A stretch of DNA of 64,000 nucleotides from Dictyostelium firmibasis (lineage: Eukaryota > Evosea > Eumycetozoa > Dictyosteliales > Dictyosteliaceae): positions 123,501 through 187,500 of the forward strand of contig CM069770.1 in assembly GCA_036169595.1 (NCBI GenBank). The letters are read 5' to 3'. The translations under genes were made by a program, and so were the position numbers. The notes under the pieces were generated by a model, which saw only the letters and a program-made list of their open reading frames with translations, had not been told where the DNA came from and made no database searches. Positions within the stretch are counted from its first letter, which is position 1. Each line of letters begins with the position of its first letter. This document shows positions 9,261 to 32,014 of the stretch, in pieces.

Positions 9261-10594
9261 TGTTTCCAGAGCTGTTCGAAGAGAATCGATAGATCTTGAA
9301 TCTGACCACCTTGTCGATTGACATACGAGAGAGTTGTTGTGTTGTCGGTTTGAATCTTTAGATTGCAGTTGTTCAACTTCCGACATAGAGTTTGAAATGC
9401 CATTAGTAGAGCGAGCATTTCTCGACGGTTCGATGACATGTTTGATTGGACTTCTGACCACTGGAACGACCAAGTTTTGATGACTTTGTTGTCTTTCATT
9501 AAAGTTGCACCTGCACCTGATTCTGATGCATCTGTTGTTAGAACATAGTCGTAACTTGGAAACAGACTTATTTCTTTTCCATTCCATTGGTTTAAGAGAG
9601 TTAACCAATTTGAAATTTCTTTCTTGACATCTTGAGAAATTGGAAATGATTGATCCCAATTTCCATTTGCTAGTTTCAGACTTTGACAATGAAACTTGTT
9701 TGTTTGACGAGTGTATAAACGGAATGGTATTACTGCATCTTTCAATGCAATCAGTTTTCCTTTTAAACCAGCTAACTTTCTTAGAGTACAAGTTTCGAGT
9801 TTTTGAAAGTTCCTGATATCTTTGATGATACTCTTCTTCTTTTCTTTTGGAACAAGTAGCTTCATTGATATTGAATCGATTTGTAATCCTAGAAATGTTA
9901 TTGATTGAGTTGGCTCGAGAACACTCTTTTCTAGATTTAACTTGAATCCGAGTTTGACTAACAGATTCATTGTTTGGTTGAGGTTGTTTAAACATTCTTC
10001 CTTTGTTGAACCAACGATTAGAAGATCGTCTAAGTAGGCGATTACGGAAATGTTGATATCTCTTAGCATTCGGAGTACTGGTCTCATTAACATTGTAAAG
10101 ATTCGAGGAGCTGACGATAACCCGAATGGCATTGTTCTCCATCTGTAATGAGTTCCTTTCCAAACGAATCGGAATAAATCTCGATAACTTTCGTCGACTA
10201 ATACATGGAGATAAGCTTTCTTGATATCGAGTTTTACCATGTAGTAACCTTGCTTTACCATTGAAGATAGATTCTTTAGACCTTCCATCTTGAATGATTG
10301 ATTTTTGATAAAAAGGTTTAACCTCTTTAGATCTAGTACTGGACGATGTAAATTCGTTCCAGCTTTTGGAACCGTAAACACGTTGGAGTAAAAAACGAGT
10401 TGGGAGTGACGGTTTGGAAGTACTTGTTCTATTGCATTGTCTTCTAATAAATCTTGTACTTCGTTTGTGATACAATCTGATTTCGGACCCTCTGGAATTG
10501 AAATCGGAATTGGGTTCAGCATCGGTTTGAAGTTTGAAAGTAGTGGAACCTTTAATCCGTTTACTACTTCTTGACAAAAGTTTGGAAGACCCAA
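8699..10594 (-). CDS. DIRS reverse transcriptase-RNase H-methyltransferase-like protein
   Basis: 631 codons counted from a TTG at 10594. The frame is open further upstream (to about 10700) but has no ATG before 10522, so it must start internally or be reached from ORF1 by frameshifting. Visible motifs are RPVLDLKRLN, LDIKKAYLHV, MPFGLSSAPRIF and the polymerase YLDD in IAYLDDLLIVGS. They are followed by RNase H residues (TTDASESGAG, SSNRREMLAL, QTDNTTTLSY) and the C-terminal DLFASHFNHQ and AFPPPILLPSVMEK blocks of DIRS elements. It copies the element RNA. Intact, unlike the plus-strand copy. Confidence 0.88.
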   Translation of the reverse strand: MGLPNFCQEVVNGLKVPLLSNFKPMLNPIPISIPEGPKSDCITNEVQDLLEDNAIEQVLPNRHSQLVFYSNVFTVPKAGTNLHRPVLDLKRLNLFIKNQSFKMEGLKNLSSMVKQGYYMVKLDIKKAYLHVLVDESYRDLFRFVWKGTHYRWRTMPFGLSSAPRIFTMLMRPVLRMLRDINISVIAYLDDLLIVGSTKEECLNNLNQTMNLLVKLGFKLNLEKSVLEPTQSITFLGLQIDSISMKLLVPKEKKKSIIKDIRNFQKLETCTLRKLAGLKGKLIALKDAVIPFRLYTRQTNKFHCQSLKLANGNWDQSFPISQDVKKEISNWLTLLNQWNGKEISLFPSYDYVLTTDASESGAGATLMKDNKVIKTWSFQWSEVQSNMSSNRREMLALLMAFQTLCRKLNNCNLKIQTDNTTTLSYVNRQGGQIQDLSILFEQLWKQCLKKKINLIGEHIPGFFNVKADHLSRLSEMNHKSSKTIKSYNWQLKKEVFNRIQLQFGQIQMDLFASHFNHQTINYSTMKMNALQLDWSQWNQCLAFPPPILLPSVMEKMNLLSSKMVSIILIFPIWRSATWYPMIQAQVPRHHRHLFPQVLGTFQEVLTKESIESIPIQIQQRWKLGIIRLSNLM

Positions 10595-10644
10595 TTCTTT
10601 CCAAACTTGTTTGAAGTGGACGAGACGTCCACCTACTGGTAAGT

Positions 10645-11646
10645 TTACTTCTTGTTCTTCTGAAAACGATAATTGGTACCGTTTCCAGACTTGGTATTGC
10701 TGCTACCTGATGCAGCATTACTTTGGGACCCATTGAAGTTGTTGGATCGGCCATTACTCCCACTACTGGACTTGTTATTCGAACTACTACTTCCAGTAGT
10801 GTTATTACCACCTGTGTTGGTTGATTTCTTAAAGTTTGACTTTGATTGATTGTTAACTTTTAACAATGATTGTTTGGCTTCATTGTTCTTTCTGATTGAC
10901 TTTGCTAACTTTCTTACACGTTCAGATTCGGTATCATCAAACATCTTTGGAGTGTCTTTGATCTTAATTGGTTGAACCACTTCGGAACCGTAGATTTCTT
11001 TTGAGATGTTGTTACGACGAACACGAGCTAATGTTGCTTGAGCACTAACAACTAATTGAATTGACGAGTCAGCTAAGTAACCTAAGAGTTCGGTATCGAT
11101 ATCAGTTTTATCGGATGATATCATACTTGAAAGTAAAAGGATTGGTTTCAAAATATCATTGATTCTCTTTTCGACAATGTACAAGTCGGTATCATTATTC
11201 TTGAGATTCGATGAAGCAGATATACCTTCTGGAGTACCGAATGGAGCTACATTCACTTGGAAGTTAGATGGAAAGCAAAAGATCTTGTTAACATCAGCGA
11301 TTTCGTTCTTCTTAAGGATACATTTTTCTTCAACTAACAAACCTTGATTATTGATTAAATGTTTGTAGTTAGCAAGCAATGACTCTGATAGTTGATAATC
11401 AGTTGGAACATCGACTGGATCGATAGATTCATCATCACCTTGTTCATTCTCAGTTTCAGATTCATCATTAGAACGTTGATTATCAGAGTTACCGTACGAC
11501 TCTCTGATTGGCTCTTTCATATATCTTGTAAAAGCTAATGAGAGATTGGAGATTTGATCCTCAAGTGATTTCATTCTAGTTTCATAAGAATTAGAATTAT
11601 TTTCGGTAGAGCTACTAGCGTGGTTATTATTATCGGTGGTAGACAT
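10645..11646 (-). CDS. DIRS ORF1, gag-like protein
   Basis: 333 residues from an ATG just inside the 5' terminal repeat. It has an Asn/Ser-rich start, an acidic patch near residues 60-80 (SETENEQGDDES), a globular middle without recognisable enzymatic motifs, and a Ser/Asn/Gly-rich basic tail ending NKK. By position and composition it is the gag-like protein of DIRS elements. The RT frame overlaps its last codons in a different phase. Confidence 0.82.
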   Translation of the reverse strand: MSTTDNNNHASSSTENNSNSYETRMKSLEDQISNLSLAFTRYMKEPIRESYGNSDNQRSNDESETENEQGDDESIDPVDVPTDYQLSESLLANYKHLINNQGLLVEEKCILKKNEIADVNKIFCFPSNFQVNVAPFGTPEGISASSNLKNNDTDLYIVEKRINDILKPILLLSSMISSDKTDIDTELLGYLADSSIQLVVSAQATLARVRRNNISKEIYGSEVVQPIKIKDTPKMFDDTESERVRKLAKSIRKNNEAKQSLLKVNNQSKSNFKKSTNTGGNNTTGSSSSNNKSSSGSNGRSNNFNGSQSNAASGSSNTKSGNGTNYRFQKNKK

Positions 11647-11796
11647 TATTTTATTGATATCTAAAATTATTTTTATAGAGATAGAGAAAAAGTATTAAAT
11701 TAATAAAAGAATTTTTTTTTTTTTTTTTTTTTTTAATTATTTGTATAAATTATGTGTGTGTATCTTAAATATATATAGGAGGAATTCCCAAATAAA
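11647..11796. other. DIRS 5' leader
   Basis: AT-rich leader between the terminal repeat and ORF1. It contains a T-run near 11713-11734 and GGAGGAATTCCC at 11777-11788, the counterpart of the internal region at the other end. No gene seen. Confidence 0.5.
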
Positions 11797-12052
11797 ATAA
11801 ATCAAATTGTTTTCAATATTTAGTGCCACTATTTATACTGTTTTTACTTTCTGAAAAATTTCGCAAAACTCAAAAAAATAGGTGCGTGACACGTGGCAAC
11901 TTTTTTTTTCAAACTCGAAATTTTTCATTTTTTTCAATAATTTTTTCGAGCTAAAATATCTCCAGAAAATTCTCTTGAATTTCTCTGAAAATTATCTTAA
12001 ATATTTGGGAATTTCAAATAAATAAATGTATTCATAAATTTAAATATATATA
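11797..12052. repeat. DIRS inverted terminal repeat, 5' side
   Basis: Reverse complement of 7355-7612 with few differences, including the shared GGTGCGTGACACGTGGC core and the ATTATCTTAAATATTTGGGAA outer part. Confidence 0.8.
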
Positions 12053-13737
12053 TGATAATATAAATCATCAAAGTATTGTAGTAGATTCTTAATTTTTCCA
12101 AAGGTTTCAACCATAAGCCTAGCAAATGTTGAAGGCGAATTTACCAATCCCATCGGCATTCTGAGATACTCGAATTTTCTAATGTGGGTTGTAAACGCCG
12201 TATATTGTTGATGTTTTGGATTTAACATCACTTGGAAGAATCCCATAATCATGTCAAATTTAGAAAACAATTTAGAATCTTTACATTGACTGATTAAATT
12301 ATCTGCTGGTGTAAATGGATGTTCATCTCTTACTGTTACTTCATTTAAATTACGATAATCATGAACTATTCGCCATTTACTCTCCTCTCTGATGAGGATA
12401 ATTGGAGAAGAATAATTGGATTTTGATCTTGTTATAATACCTAGATCTAAAAATTTCTCAATCATCTCTTCTACTACCTTTTTCTGATCATCTGATGTGT
12501 AATAAATCAACTTTTTTGCTGGTTTTATTTCCATACCTGTTTTAATCAGAATATTGTGAATAATTTTATTCCTTCTAGATTTCTTTAATTGATCAGAAAT
12601 TTCTGGAAGTTTCTCAACTATCACATCTTCAAACTCTTCGCTGATAAAATTAGTTATTATTTCAATCTCTTCCTCAGAAGGATTTGTTTTTACTAATATA
12701 TCACAAATTGTTGATGGAAGATTTTCGACAATTTCTATTACTTTATCTTTTATGTCTTCATCTTCTTCGAATTTAGAGTTAATGTATTCTTCCTCTTCGG
12801 TATTCAAATTACACTTATACTCTTTTGATTTTTGGTATGTTATTCTATACCTTCTATTGTTAAGGATGAGTAATTGTTTTTGTTGATCAATGATTGATTC
12901 TTTTAAAATATCATTACCAATTAAAACATCAACTACTTCGACATCAGTTACAATAAATTTATATACGTCATCTCCTAACTGTATATTAACATCTTGCACA
13001 TTTGATTCTTTAATACCAAGTAGTGGAAATTCAACAATATCTTTACTGTTGTGAATCATTGATTTCATCTCCTCAGTTAATAATTTTCTATTAATTAAAC
13101 TGATATTACTACCTGTATCCAAGATCACTTTTATGGTTTCATTTACCTTCTTTGGATCTAATATCAAACGTGGTTTGTTCATGTTATTTTTATTCTCTAT
13201 CATAATACCATTTACAATAGGAATCATTATATCTTTATTACCAATGGATGAATTAGCAACCATTGTAATTAAAGGTTTTTTATTTTCGTTAAATCTAATT
13301 TCATAAATTTCTTTAACCTTTTCTTCCCCTTTTCTCTTTATGGAATCAAAGTTGAAATTAGTTTCTTTTAATTGATTAAATAAATTAACAATATAATTTT
13401 TATTATTATCTTTAATTTTATTATCAATTTCTTTATTTATTATTTTTATGGGTTTCTCTATCTTCACCTTTGAAGGAATTTCAATCTCATCATTGTGTTT
13501 TAGTTTAACCTCATATACTTTTTGAAGGAACTTCTTTATTTTATTCTGTCCTTTATTAGGATCATCATTCTCACTTTCATTGTTTGAATGTTTTAAATTA
13601 AAATAAATGTCTTCAAGTTTTTTTAATGAGTCATGATCATCTAATTGATCATGATCTTCTATGTGATGATAGTTTGGAAAAAAATATTTTTTATTTATTT
13701 TATTATTATTATTTTCTACACCATCATCGGCATGGCA
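12040..13737 (-). CDS. Skipper-like protease-reverse transcriptase, 3' truncated
   Basis: The frame is open from directly after the gag stop (codon after 13738) in the same phase as gag. The first alternative start is a GTG at 13467. It carries the aspartic protease active site ILDTGSNISLINRKLL, a linker, then Ty3/gypsy-type RT blocks: IIHNILIKTG, WRIVHDYRNLNEVTV, FSKFDMIMGFFQV and LRMPMGLVNSPSTFA, ending at LLQYFDDL. Beyond that the codons come from the DIRS end. It should be made as a gag-pro-pol fusion by reading through the UGA. The RT is cut exactly at its catalytic motif, so this copy is dead. Confidence 0.85.
   Translation of the reverse strand, partial: CHADDGVENNNNKINKKYFFPNYHHIEDHDQLDDHDSLKKLEDIYFNLKHSNNESENDDPNKGQNKIKKFLQKVYEVKLKHNDEIEIPSKVKIEKPIKIINKEIDNKIKDNNKNYIVNLFNQLKETNFNFDSIKRKGEEKVKEIYEIRFNENKKPLITMVANSSIGNKDIMIPIVNGIMIENKNNMNKPRLILDPKKVNETIKVILDTGSNISLINRKLLTEEMKSMIHNSKDIVEFPLLGIKESNVQDVNIQLGDDVYKFIVTDVEVVDVLIGNDILKESIIDQQKQLLILNNRRYRITYQKSKEYKCNLNTEEEEYINSKFEEDEDIKDKVIEIVENLPSTICDILVKTNPSEEEIEIITNFISEEFEDVIVEKLPEISDQLKKSRRNKIIHNILIKTGMEIKPAKKLIYYTSDDQKKVVEEMIEKFLDLGIITRSKSNYSSPIILIREESKWRIVHDYRNLNEVTVRDEHPFTPADNLISQCKDSKLFSKFDMIMGFFQVMLNPKHQQYTAFTTHIRKFEYLRMPMGLVNSPSTFARLMVETFGKIKNLLQYFDDLYYHIYI
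13631..13654 (-). promoter_or_regulatory. Hairpin downstream of gag stop
   Basis: TCATGATCA, six bases, TGATCATGA forms a perfect 9-bp stem. It starts about 84 nt after the UGA (13738-13740) on the coding strand. Skipper is described as having a structured element downstream of the gag stop that promotes readthrough. Whether this stem plays that part is inference. Confidence 0.35.
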
Positions 13738-14859
13738 TCATTTGGTCATTCTTTTGAATGGACTTTGACTCTTGTCGATTTGAACCTTTTCATTACTCGA
13801 CTGAGCTCTACATTCTTTAACTAAATGATTTCTTCCACAATTGAGACATACATTATTATTACTTCTAAATAACAAAATGTTGTCATTGATTGTTGTAAGA
13901 TTAACATTTGGACCACAACCACTACCCTTTTTTCTAATGCCTTCTAGCATCGCCTTTCTCTCGGCTGGTTGGATTGGTTTTGGGCTTTGTAGCCTTGCAT
14001 TACCTGGACTTGTGATATTTTCTTCACGTTGTCTCTTACCAGTAAAGCTTTTTAATCTTATTTCATTATTGAAAATGAAGTCAGATATTTTGCTACGCGA
14101 AGCGTCGATACACTTTTCATTGGAGATTAGTGCTCTAACTTCAGAGGCGAATTGTGGATGAACTGAAGCAATCAGCATCTCTTTGCAGATTTTGACCTTG
14201 TTCTCACAGTCCTTATTAAATTTCTCCTCTACTGTTTTACCATTGTAGTGAGGTGGACTGTAGATATTAATAAAGTTGTACACTCTATCAAGGTTCTTAT
14301 CAGTCTCAAATGAACTGTTAATCTTTTGGGAGTTAGTGACGGCTTCAACCAGATCCATGATAATGACTGGGAGGTCACTCGCTCTCTCGGCCTCTTTGTG
14401 TGCCTTGTGCACTCTTCTTAATATACTTTTTAACTCTTCACCCTCCACCTCTTTGTCGTAGCAATCTAGGTGTGGTGCGGTTTTGTCATTGGCACAACCA
14501 TTTCTCAAAAATTCGCTAAGATTAGGCTTTATATTAAATAATGGGCAGAAATCTACAAATCTTTGATATTGTATCTCTCCATTGGCTGCGGTTTTAACAC
14601 TTTCAACCGTCTTACTATCCATTATTCTTCTGGAGTTATCCTTAAACTTCTCCATTTCATTAGCCTTCTCCGCCAATTTTCTCTCGAGGTCTTTCACCAT
14701 CTTGGCTAGTTGACTAACAGTGATAGCATCTGATGCTTCACTATCCGAATGAGTTTGGAATAACTCCGGATTCTCTACTATTCGAGAGTTATCAACTATT
14801 TTTGTAGGTGATGTTGTTGTTGTTGTTGTGTTCTTTGAATTGTTTGCTTTTTTTGACAT
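13738..14859 (-). CDS. Skipper-like gag
   Basis: 373 residues from an ATG 381 nt inside the LTR edge. It has a Thr/Ser-rich start, a coiled-coil-like stretch (residues about 45-75, LAKMVKDLERKLAEKANEM), a capsid-like middle and a C-terminal zinc knuckle CLNCGRNHLVKEC. It ends in UGA, immediately followed by the protease frame in the same phase. The protein packages the element RNA. Confidence 0.83.
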   Translation of the reverse strand: MSKKANNSKNTTTTTTSPTKIVDNSRIVENPELFQTHSDSEASDAITVSQLAKMVKDLERKLAEKANEMEKFKDNSRRIMDSKTVESVKTAANGEIQYQRFVDFCPLFNIKPNLSEFLRNGCANDKTAPHLDCYDKEVEGEELKSILRRVHKAHKEAERASDLPVIIMDLVEAVTNSQKINSSFETDKNLDRVYNFINIYSPPHYNGKTVEEKFNKDCENKVKICKEMLIASVHPQFASEVRALISNEKCIDASRSKISDFIFNNEIRLKSFTGKRQREENITSPGNARLQSPKPIQPAERKAMLEGIRKKGSGCGPNVNLTTINDNILLFRSNNNVCLNCGRNHLVKECRAQSSNEKVQIDKSQSPFKRMTK

Positions 14860-15240
14860 ATTTTTTATAATAGTAAAATTAATTTAAAGACTAAAATTAT
14901 TAATTAATATTTTATCTTAATTATTTTATTATTATTTTTTTTTCAAAAGAATTAACATTTTATAACAACACTATACAACAATTAATAGGCTATCACATTT
15001 AAAGAATTTTTATTCATTGAGCAGATATATCCTTACATATTTATTTTTATTTTCTTTTTTTCAAAAAATTAAAAATAAATACATAGTCTCTTGCATCAAT
15101 CTTTTTATTTTTCTTAATGCTGCACTATTGATATCACCAACTACCTATTATTCATCTTTTGTGAATATAGATATTGATGTATCTTTCCCTCTTTATAACT
15201 TTTTATCTCTCTTGTCAGAAAAAAAAAAAAAAAAAAAAAG
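14860..15240. other. Skipper-like 5' leader
   Basis: AT-rich untranslated leader between LTR and gag on the minus strand, starting with a run of T after the LTR. A matching fragment of the same leader lies at 36150-36212. I see no clear tRNA primer-binding match. Confidence 0.5.
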
Positions 15241-15621
15241 TGTTGGGGTTTCCCCTCGTTTACTTATTCTAACTATATAACTACTAACGCTGTACCTGTA
15301 TGTCCACTAACTAACTCTATATTATAATCATACAATCTACATCCTAATTTCTATCTAATTTTATTTATATAATTAAAACAAATAAATATAAAAATTCTTA
15401 CAATAAAGGTAAAGTTTCAGTGTGGGAAAAAACTAGCGTAATGATTTATTTTAAAAAATTATAAAAACATCTTCGACTTTTTCGAAGAGAAAAAAATAAC
15501 AAAATTTCGACAATTGTAAAAATTTAATTTAATTTTTACGAACTTCGTTTTGAGAATATTATTTCATTATTTTGTGTCTTGAGTTACTATTTCTTTTAAT
15601 AAAACTAGTTAAACTCTAACA
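15241..15621 (-). repeat. Skipper-like LTR (5' LTR of minus-strand element)
   Basis: 381 bp beginning TGTTAGAGTTTAACTAG (minus strand from 15621) and ending CCCCAACA, with the short inverted ends TGTT...AACA. Near-identical copies lie at 35784-36149 and 36213-36597. Its outer edge interrupts the R2-d gene at 15622. Confidence 0.75.
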
Positions 15622-16005
15622 TCTTTAGTTTTAGATTGGGAAATTATTGGAAATAGAAAGATATTCAATACTAAAATATTGGGTTTAAATAATTATGTCA
15701 GAGTTTCATCTGATTTTAGTAATTGTTTTTTCAAAATCAATATTCCACAAGGAAAAACAATCCAAGATTTTTTACCTGATGATTTTTTAAATTTATATAA
15801 CCATTCCAATGTAATTGATGAAGATCAAGATGAAGATCAAGATCAAGTCGTTGATTTTTTTGAAGATGAAAACCATCAAAATCCCGAAATTGGTTCTGAC
15901 GACGATGAATATTTCATCCAAGAGAATCAATATGAAAATGATGAATATGATAATGATGAATATGATAACGATGAAGATGAAATTATAAATTCTCAATATA
16001 TGTAA
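15622..16005 (+). pseudogene. R2 acidic protein, C-terminal fragment
   Basis: Open frame from the LTR junction (LVLDWEIIGNRK...) through GLNNYVRVSSDF and PQGKTIQDFLPDDFLNLY into a strongly acidic tail rich in DEDQ and YDNDE units, ending SQYM at 16005. The same C-terminus occurs on the minus strand at 37508-37783, so it is a transposon-borne gene. The 5' part was removed by the skipper LTR. Function unknown. The acidic tail recalls the DEDE-rich tail of the R1-e gene. Confidence 0.5.
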
Positions 16006-16460
16006 AATATTTAAATAAAATTTATGTAAAATATTCAAAAAAAAAAAAAAATATTTAAGAAAAATATTTAATTAAAATTATAATTATTATTTTACTTATT
16101 TGTCATTCAATTTTTTTTAATCTTTTTTTATTTAAAAGGTAACTTAATTGAGATTAGAGTAATGTATTTATTCTATAAAAAACAAATAATATTAATTAAT
16201 TGGCTCTGATTATATTATAGTTTTTTTTTTTGTTGTGATTTTTTTTTTTTTATTAAAAAAAAAAAGTTTTAATTTTTATTTTACTTATTTGTCATTTAAT
16301 TTTTATAAATCTTTTTTTATTTTAAAGGCAACTTAATTGAGATTATAGTTATGTATTATTTTTATAAAAAAATAAATAATATTAAATATTTTTTTTATTG
16401 ATTATATCATAGTTTTTTTTTTTTTTTGGGATTTTGTGGTTTTTTTTTTAATTAATAAAA
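16006..16460. repeat. R2 subterminal tandem repeats
   Basis: Two-plus units of about 190 bp sharing TTTTACTTATTTGTCATT, ACTTAATTGAGATTATAG and a T-run with GGGATT..GTGGTTTT. The same units recur at 32015-32600, 32770-33003, 35397-35520 and, inverted, 36700-37440, 38700-38870 and 41996-42250. Confidence 0.65.
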
Positions 16461-17028
16461 CCCTCCGAAATTTCCTTAAAATTGAACCATATTTTAATTG
16501 AAATCTAAAATTACTATAAACTTAATTAATGAATGAAAAAAATTGTATATGTGGTAAAAAAAGTAAAAATAAAAATAAAAAATAAAAAAATATTATTTTT
16601 ATTTTTTGGAATTTTCCTAAACACACACCACATTCAAAAATCACCACGTTCAAGTAGCAGGAATTAACAGATACTACCTGACACAACTTCTGAAAACCGT
16701 ACGGGGTAAGTGTGTTTTAATATATATATTAAACCCTCCGAAATAAAGTATTTTTATGGTGTCTTGGGTGCGTTTGTTTGTTCAGCAAAAATAAACGATC
16801 TGCGCGCGAAACGGCATAATTTAATTAAAAAATAAAAAATTTAAATCGAAAAAATTAAAATTTGTGTTTTTTAAAAATAAAAATCTCATATTTTAATTAA
16901 AATTAATTTTTTTATTTTTTTTTTGTTTTTTTTTTATTTTTTTTTTTTTTATTTTTTTTTATTTTTTTTCATTTTTTTTTTTTTTTATTTTTTTATTTTT
17001 GACAGATTGTAGTATAGTTGAAATATTA

Positions 17029-17753
17029 TTACCAATAAAATTGATCAAATAATTCCTCATCCCAATCTATCTCTGTTTCATCTTCTTCGTCTTCTTCTTC
17101 ATCTTCATCCTCATCTTCATCTTCGTAGATATCCTGTTCATCATCTTGAACCTGGTCATCATTTGGATTGTTTTGGTTTTGATTATAATTATTTTTTTGA
17201 TATTGATTTTGATATTGGTTTTGAGAAAATTTGTCATCAATATGTAAATGGTTGTATTTCATTTGTAGTGACAGATGTGATTCATCTAGAATTGGTCTAA
17301 TAAAGGTTTTTTTGGTATCAGTGTTGATTTTGATGAAACCATGATAGTGATTGAAATCAAAAAATTTTACTAGATATTTTCTGTGGATTCTGTTGCCAAA
17401 AACACTTTGAATAATACCAGCAAAGAAAAATCCATCATAATGTGCTACCACGAGGTCATAGCGTTTGAGGAATTGGTGATGTTGATTCATTAATAAATCA
17501 GCATTTGGACAAGCTACAAAATTATAATCGAAAAGTACAATTAGGTCCTCTTTAATATTGTATATTATTTCATCTCTTTTATCTTTAGTAAATTCTCTTA
17601 ATATTTATAAAATAAAATGAAAGAGACTATAGTATTAGAAGTATTTTAAATAAAATAATAAATGTTTATATTATACGTACTTTGGATATTTTACATCATA
17701 ACAGAATACTCCAAGTAAAAATTTGATACCAACTATGTATCCATCATGCCATG
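17029..17753 (-). pseudogene. R1 gene, last two exons (5' part lost)
   Basis: The terminal exon 17029-17596 and the preceding exon 17681-17753 join in frame across a GTACGT...AAG intron (YPK-EFTKDKRD). The protein reads WHDGYIVGIKFLLG, then FFFAGIIQSVFGNRIHRKYLVKFFDF, a Gln/Asn-rich stretch and an acidic tail ending ETEIDWDEELFDQFYW. The W-D-G-x-x-x-G and KYLVKFFD pattern suggests a small Tudor/chromo-like beta-barrel (inference). The upstream exons were removed where element B inserted (17754). The acidic C-terminus is the source of the DEELFDQ hairpins in the short R1 copies. Confidence 0.55.
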
Positions 17754-17849
17754 CACTACAAACTATCTTACCTTTCCACCCCTCCCCCACCCCCTAAATT
17801 TTTTGAAAAAATTTTTTACAGGTGTGGGAAAATTTGCGCAATTTTTTTT

Positions 17850-17880
<31 letters not shown>

Positions 17881-17966
17881 CAATTTTATATAACACAAAG
17901 ATATATATTTGTTTTCGAAAATGTAATCATATATTAAAATTTTTTTAAAAAAATTATAAAATTTTA

Positions 17967-31192
<13,226 letters not shown>

Positions 31193-31640
31193 CAAGAAAA
31201 AATATTTAGAAATATTTAGAAACAATAAAATTGTGGAACTATAATTATATGATAATAATACTAAAACAATTAAATAATAATATACTAGGGAAAATTAATA
31301 AAAAATAGTTAAAAAAAAAAAAAACTGAAAACAAACCAACCGACAATAATTTGGGCAAATTAAAACAAATTTTTCAAAAAAAAAAAAAACAATCTAATCA
31401 AACACCAACTCACAAATCAAATCAAGTTTATTTTAATCAAATCAAATCAAGTTTATTTTAATCAAATCAAATCATTATTTTTCATTAAAAAAAAAAAATT
31501 AAATAAAGTTTAATGCACCTCATATTTATTACTATTAATTTTTTTGAATGAGAGGGAAACTACGAATGTTAGGTTGAATATGCAGTTTTCTTAGTGTGTC
31601 ATGTAAAAATTTCAATTGAAAAAAGTGGGGGGTGGGGGTA

Positions 31641-31688
31641 TTTTCCCACATTAATTTACCCCCACGGAAACTACGATAATTTGCAGTG
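31641..31688. repeat. Right end of element B
   Basis: Inverted reading CACTGCAAATTATCG...CCGTGGGGG. It shares the GATAATTTGCAGTG terminus with element A, and ACT-G-CAAA with its own left end at 17754. The match between the two B ends is weaker than between the A ends. Confidence 0.6.
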
Positions 31689-32014
31689 AAAATGACATTA
31701 TTACTTTTTTTTCATAGTTATTGATTAAAAACATCTAAAACACTCATATAACCCAAGAAGATACCTTATCATAATGAAAGGGCCTGTTGTTCTGTTATGA
31801 CATGGTTATTTTGGATTGTTGATAAGGCTTTTCAAAACTCCGCAAGATCTAAAAAAATAAAAAAATAAAAAAAATATTTTTTTAATTTAAATTTTAATTT
31901 TTTTTATTTTTATTTTTAAATTAATTTTTTCCCGGGTTATATAACAAATAAAATCGAATGCACCAGATTATTGGTCATTTTAATATGAACTTATCAATAC
32001 TAAAAACCGGAGGG

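Larger units (their letters stand above)
7355..12060 (-). mobile_element. DIRS-1-like retrotransposon, apparently complete
   Basis: About 4.7 kb long, the size expected for DIRS-1 (about 4.8 kb). It has inverted terminal repeats at both ends, ORF1, RT/RNase H/methyltransferase-like and recombinase frames in the standard order, and no frame-breaking changes that I can see. There is no obvious target duplication, as expected for recombinase-based integration. On its 5' side it interrupts the skipper-like pol gene. On its 3' side it abuts the bacterial-like block. DIRS clusters mark centromeric regions in D. discoideum, so this end of the window may be pericentromeric (inference). Confidence 0.88.
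12040..15621 (-). mobile_element. Skipper-like LTR retrotransposon, 5' half
   Basis: Minus-strand order: LTR (15621-15241), leader (15240-14860), gag, one in-frame stop, then protease and RT up to the YFDD polymerase motif, where the DIRS end cuts it. The organisation matches the described Dictyostelium skipper element, in which gag and protease are separated by a single stop codon. The missing 3' half is not adjacent on the far side of the DIRS element. Confidence 0.8.

Noticed and set aside
9261-10811. N-terminal half of the 1,028-codon frame on the minus strand
   Set aside because: Out-of-phase reading of RT coding DNA. Only the part after the ATG at 9260 is taken as recombinase.
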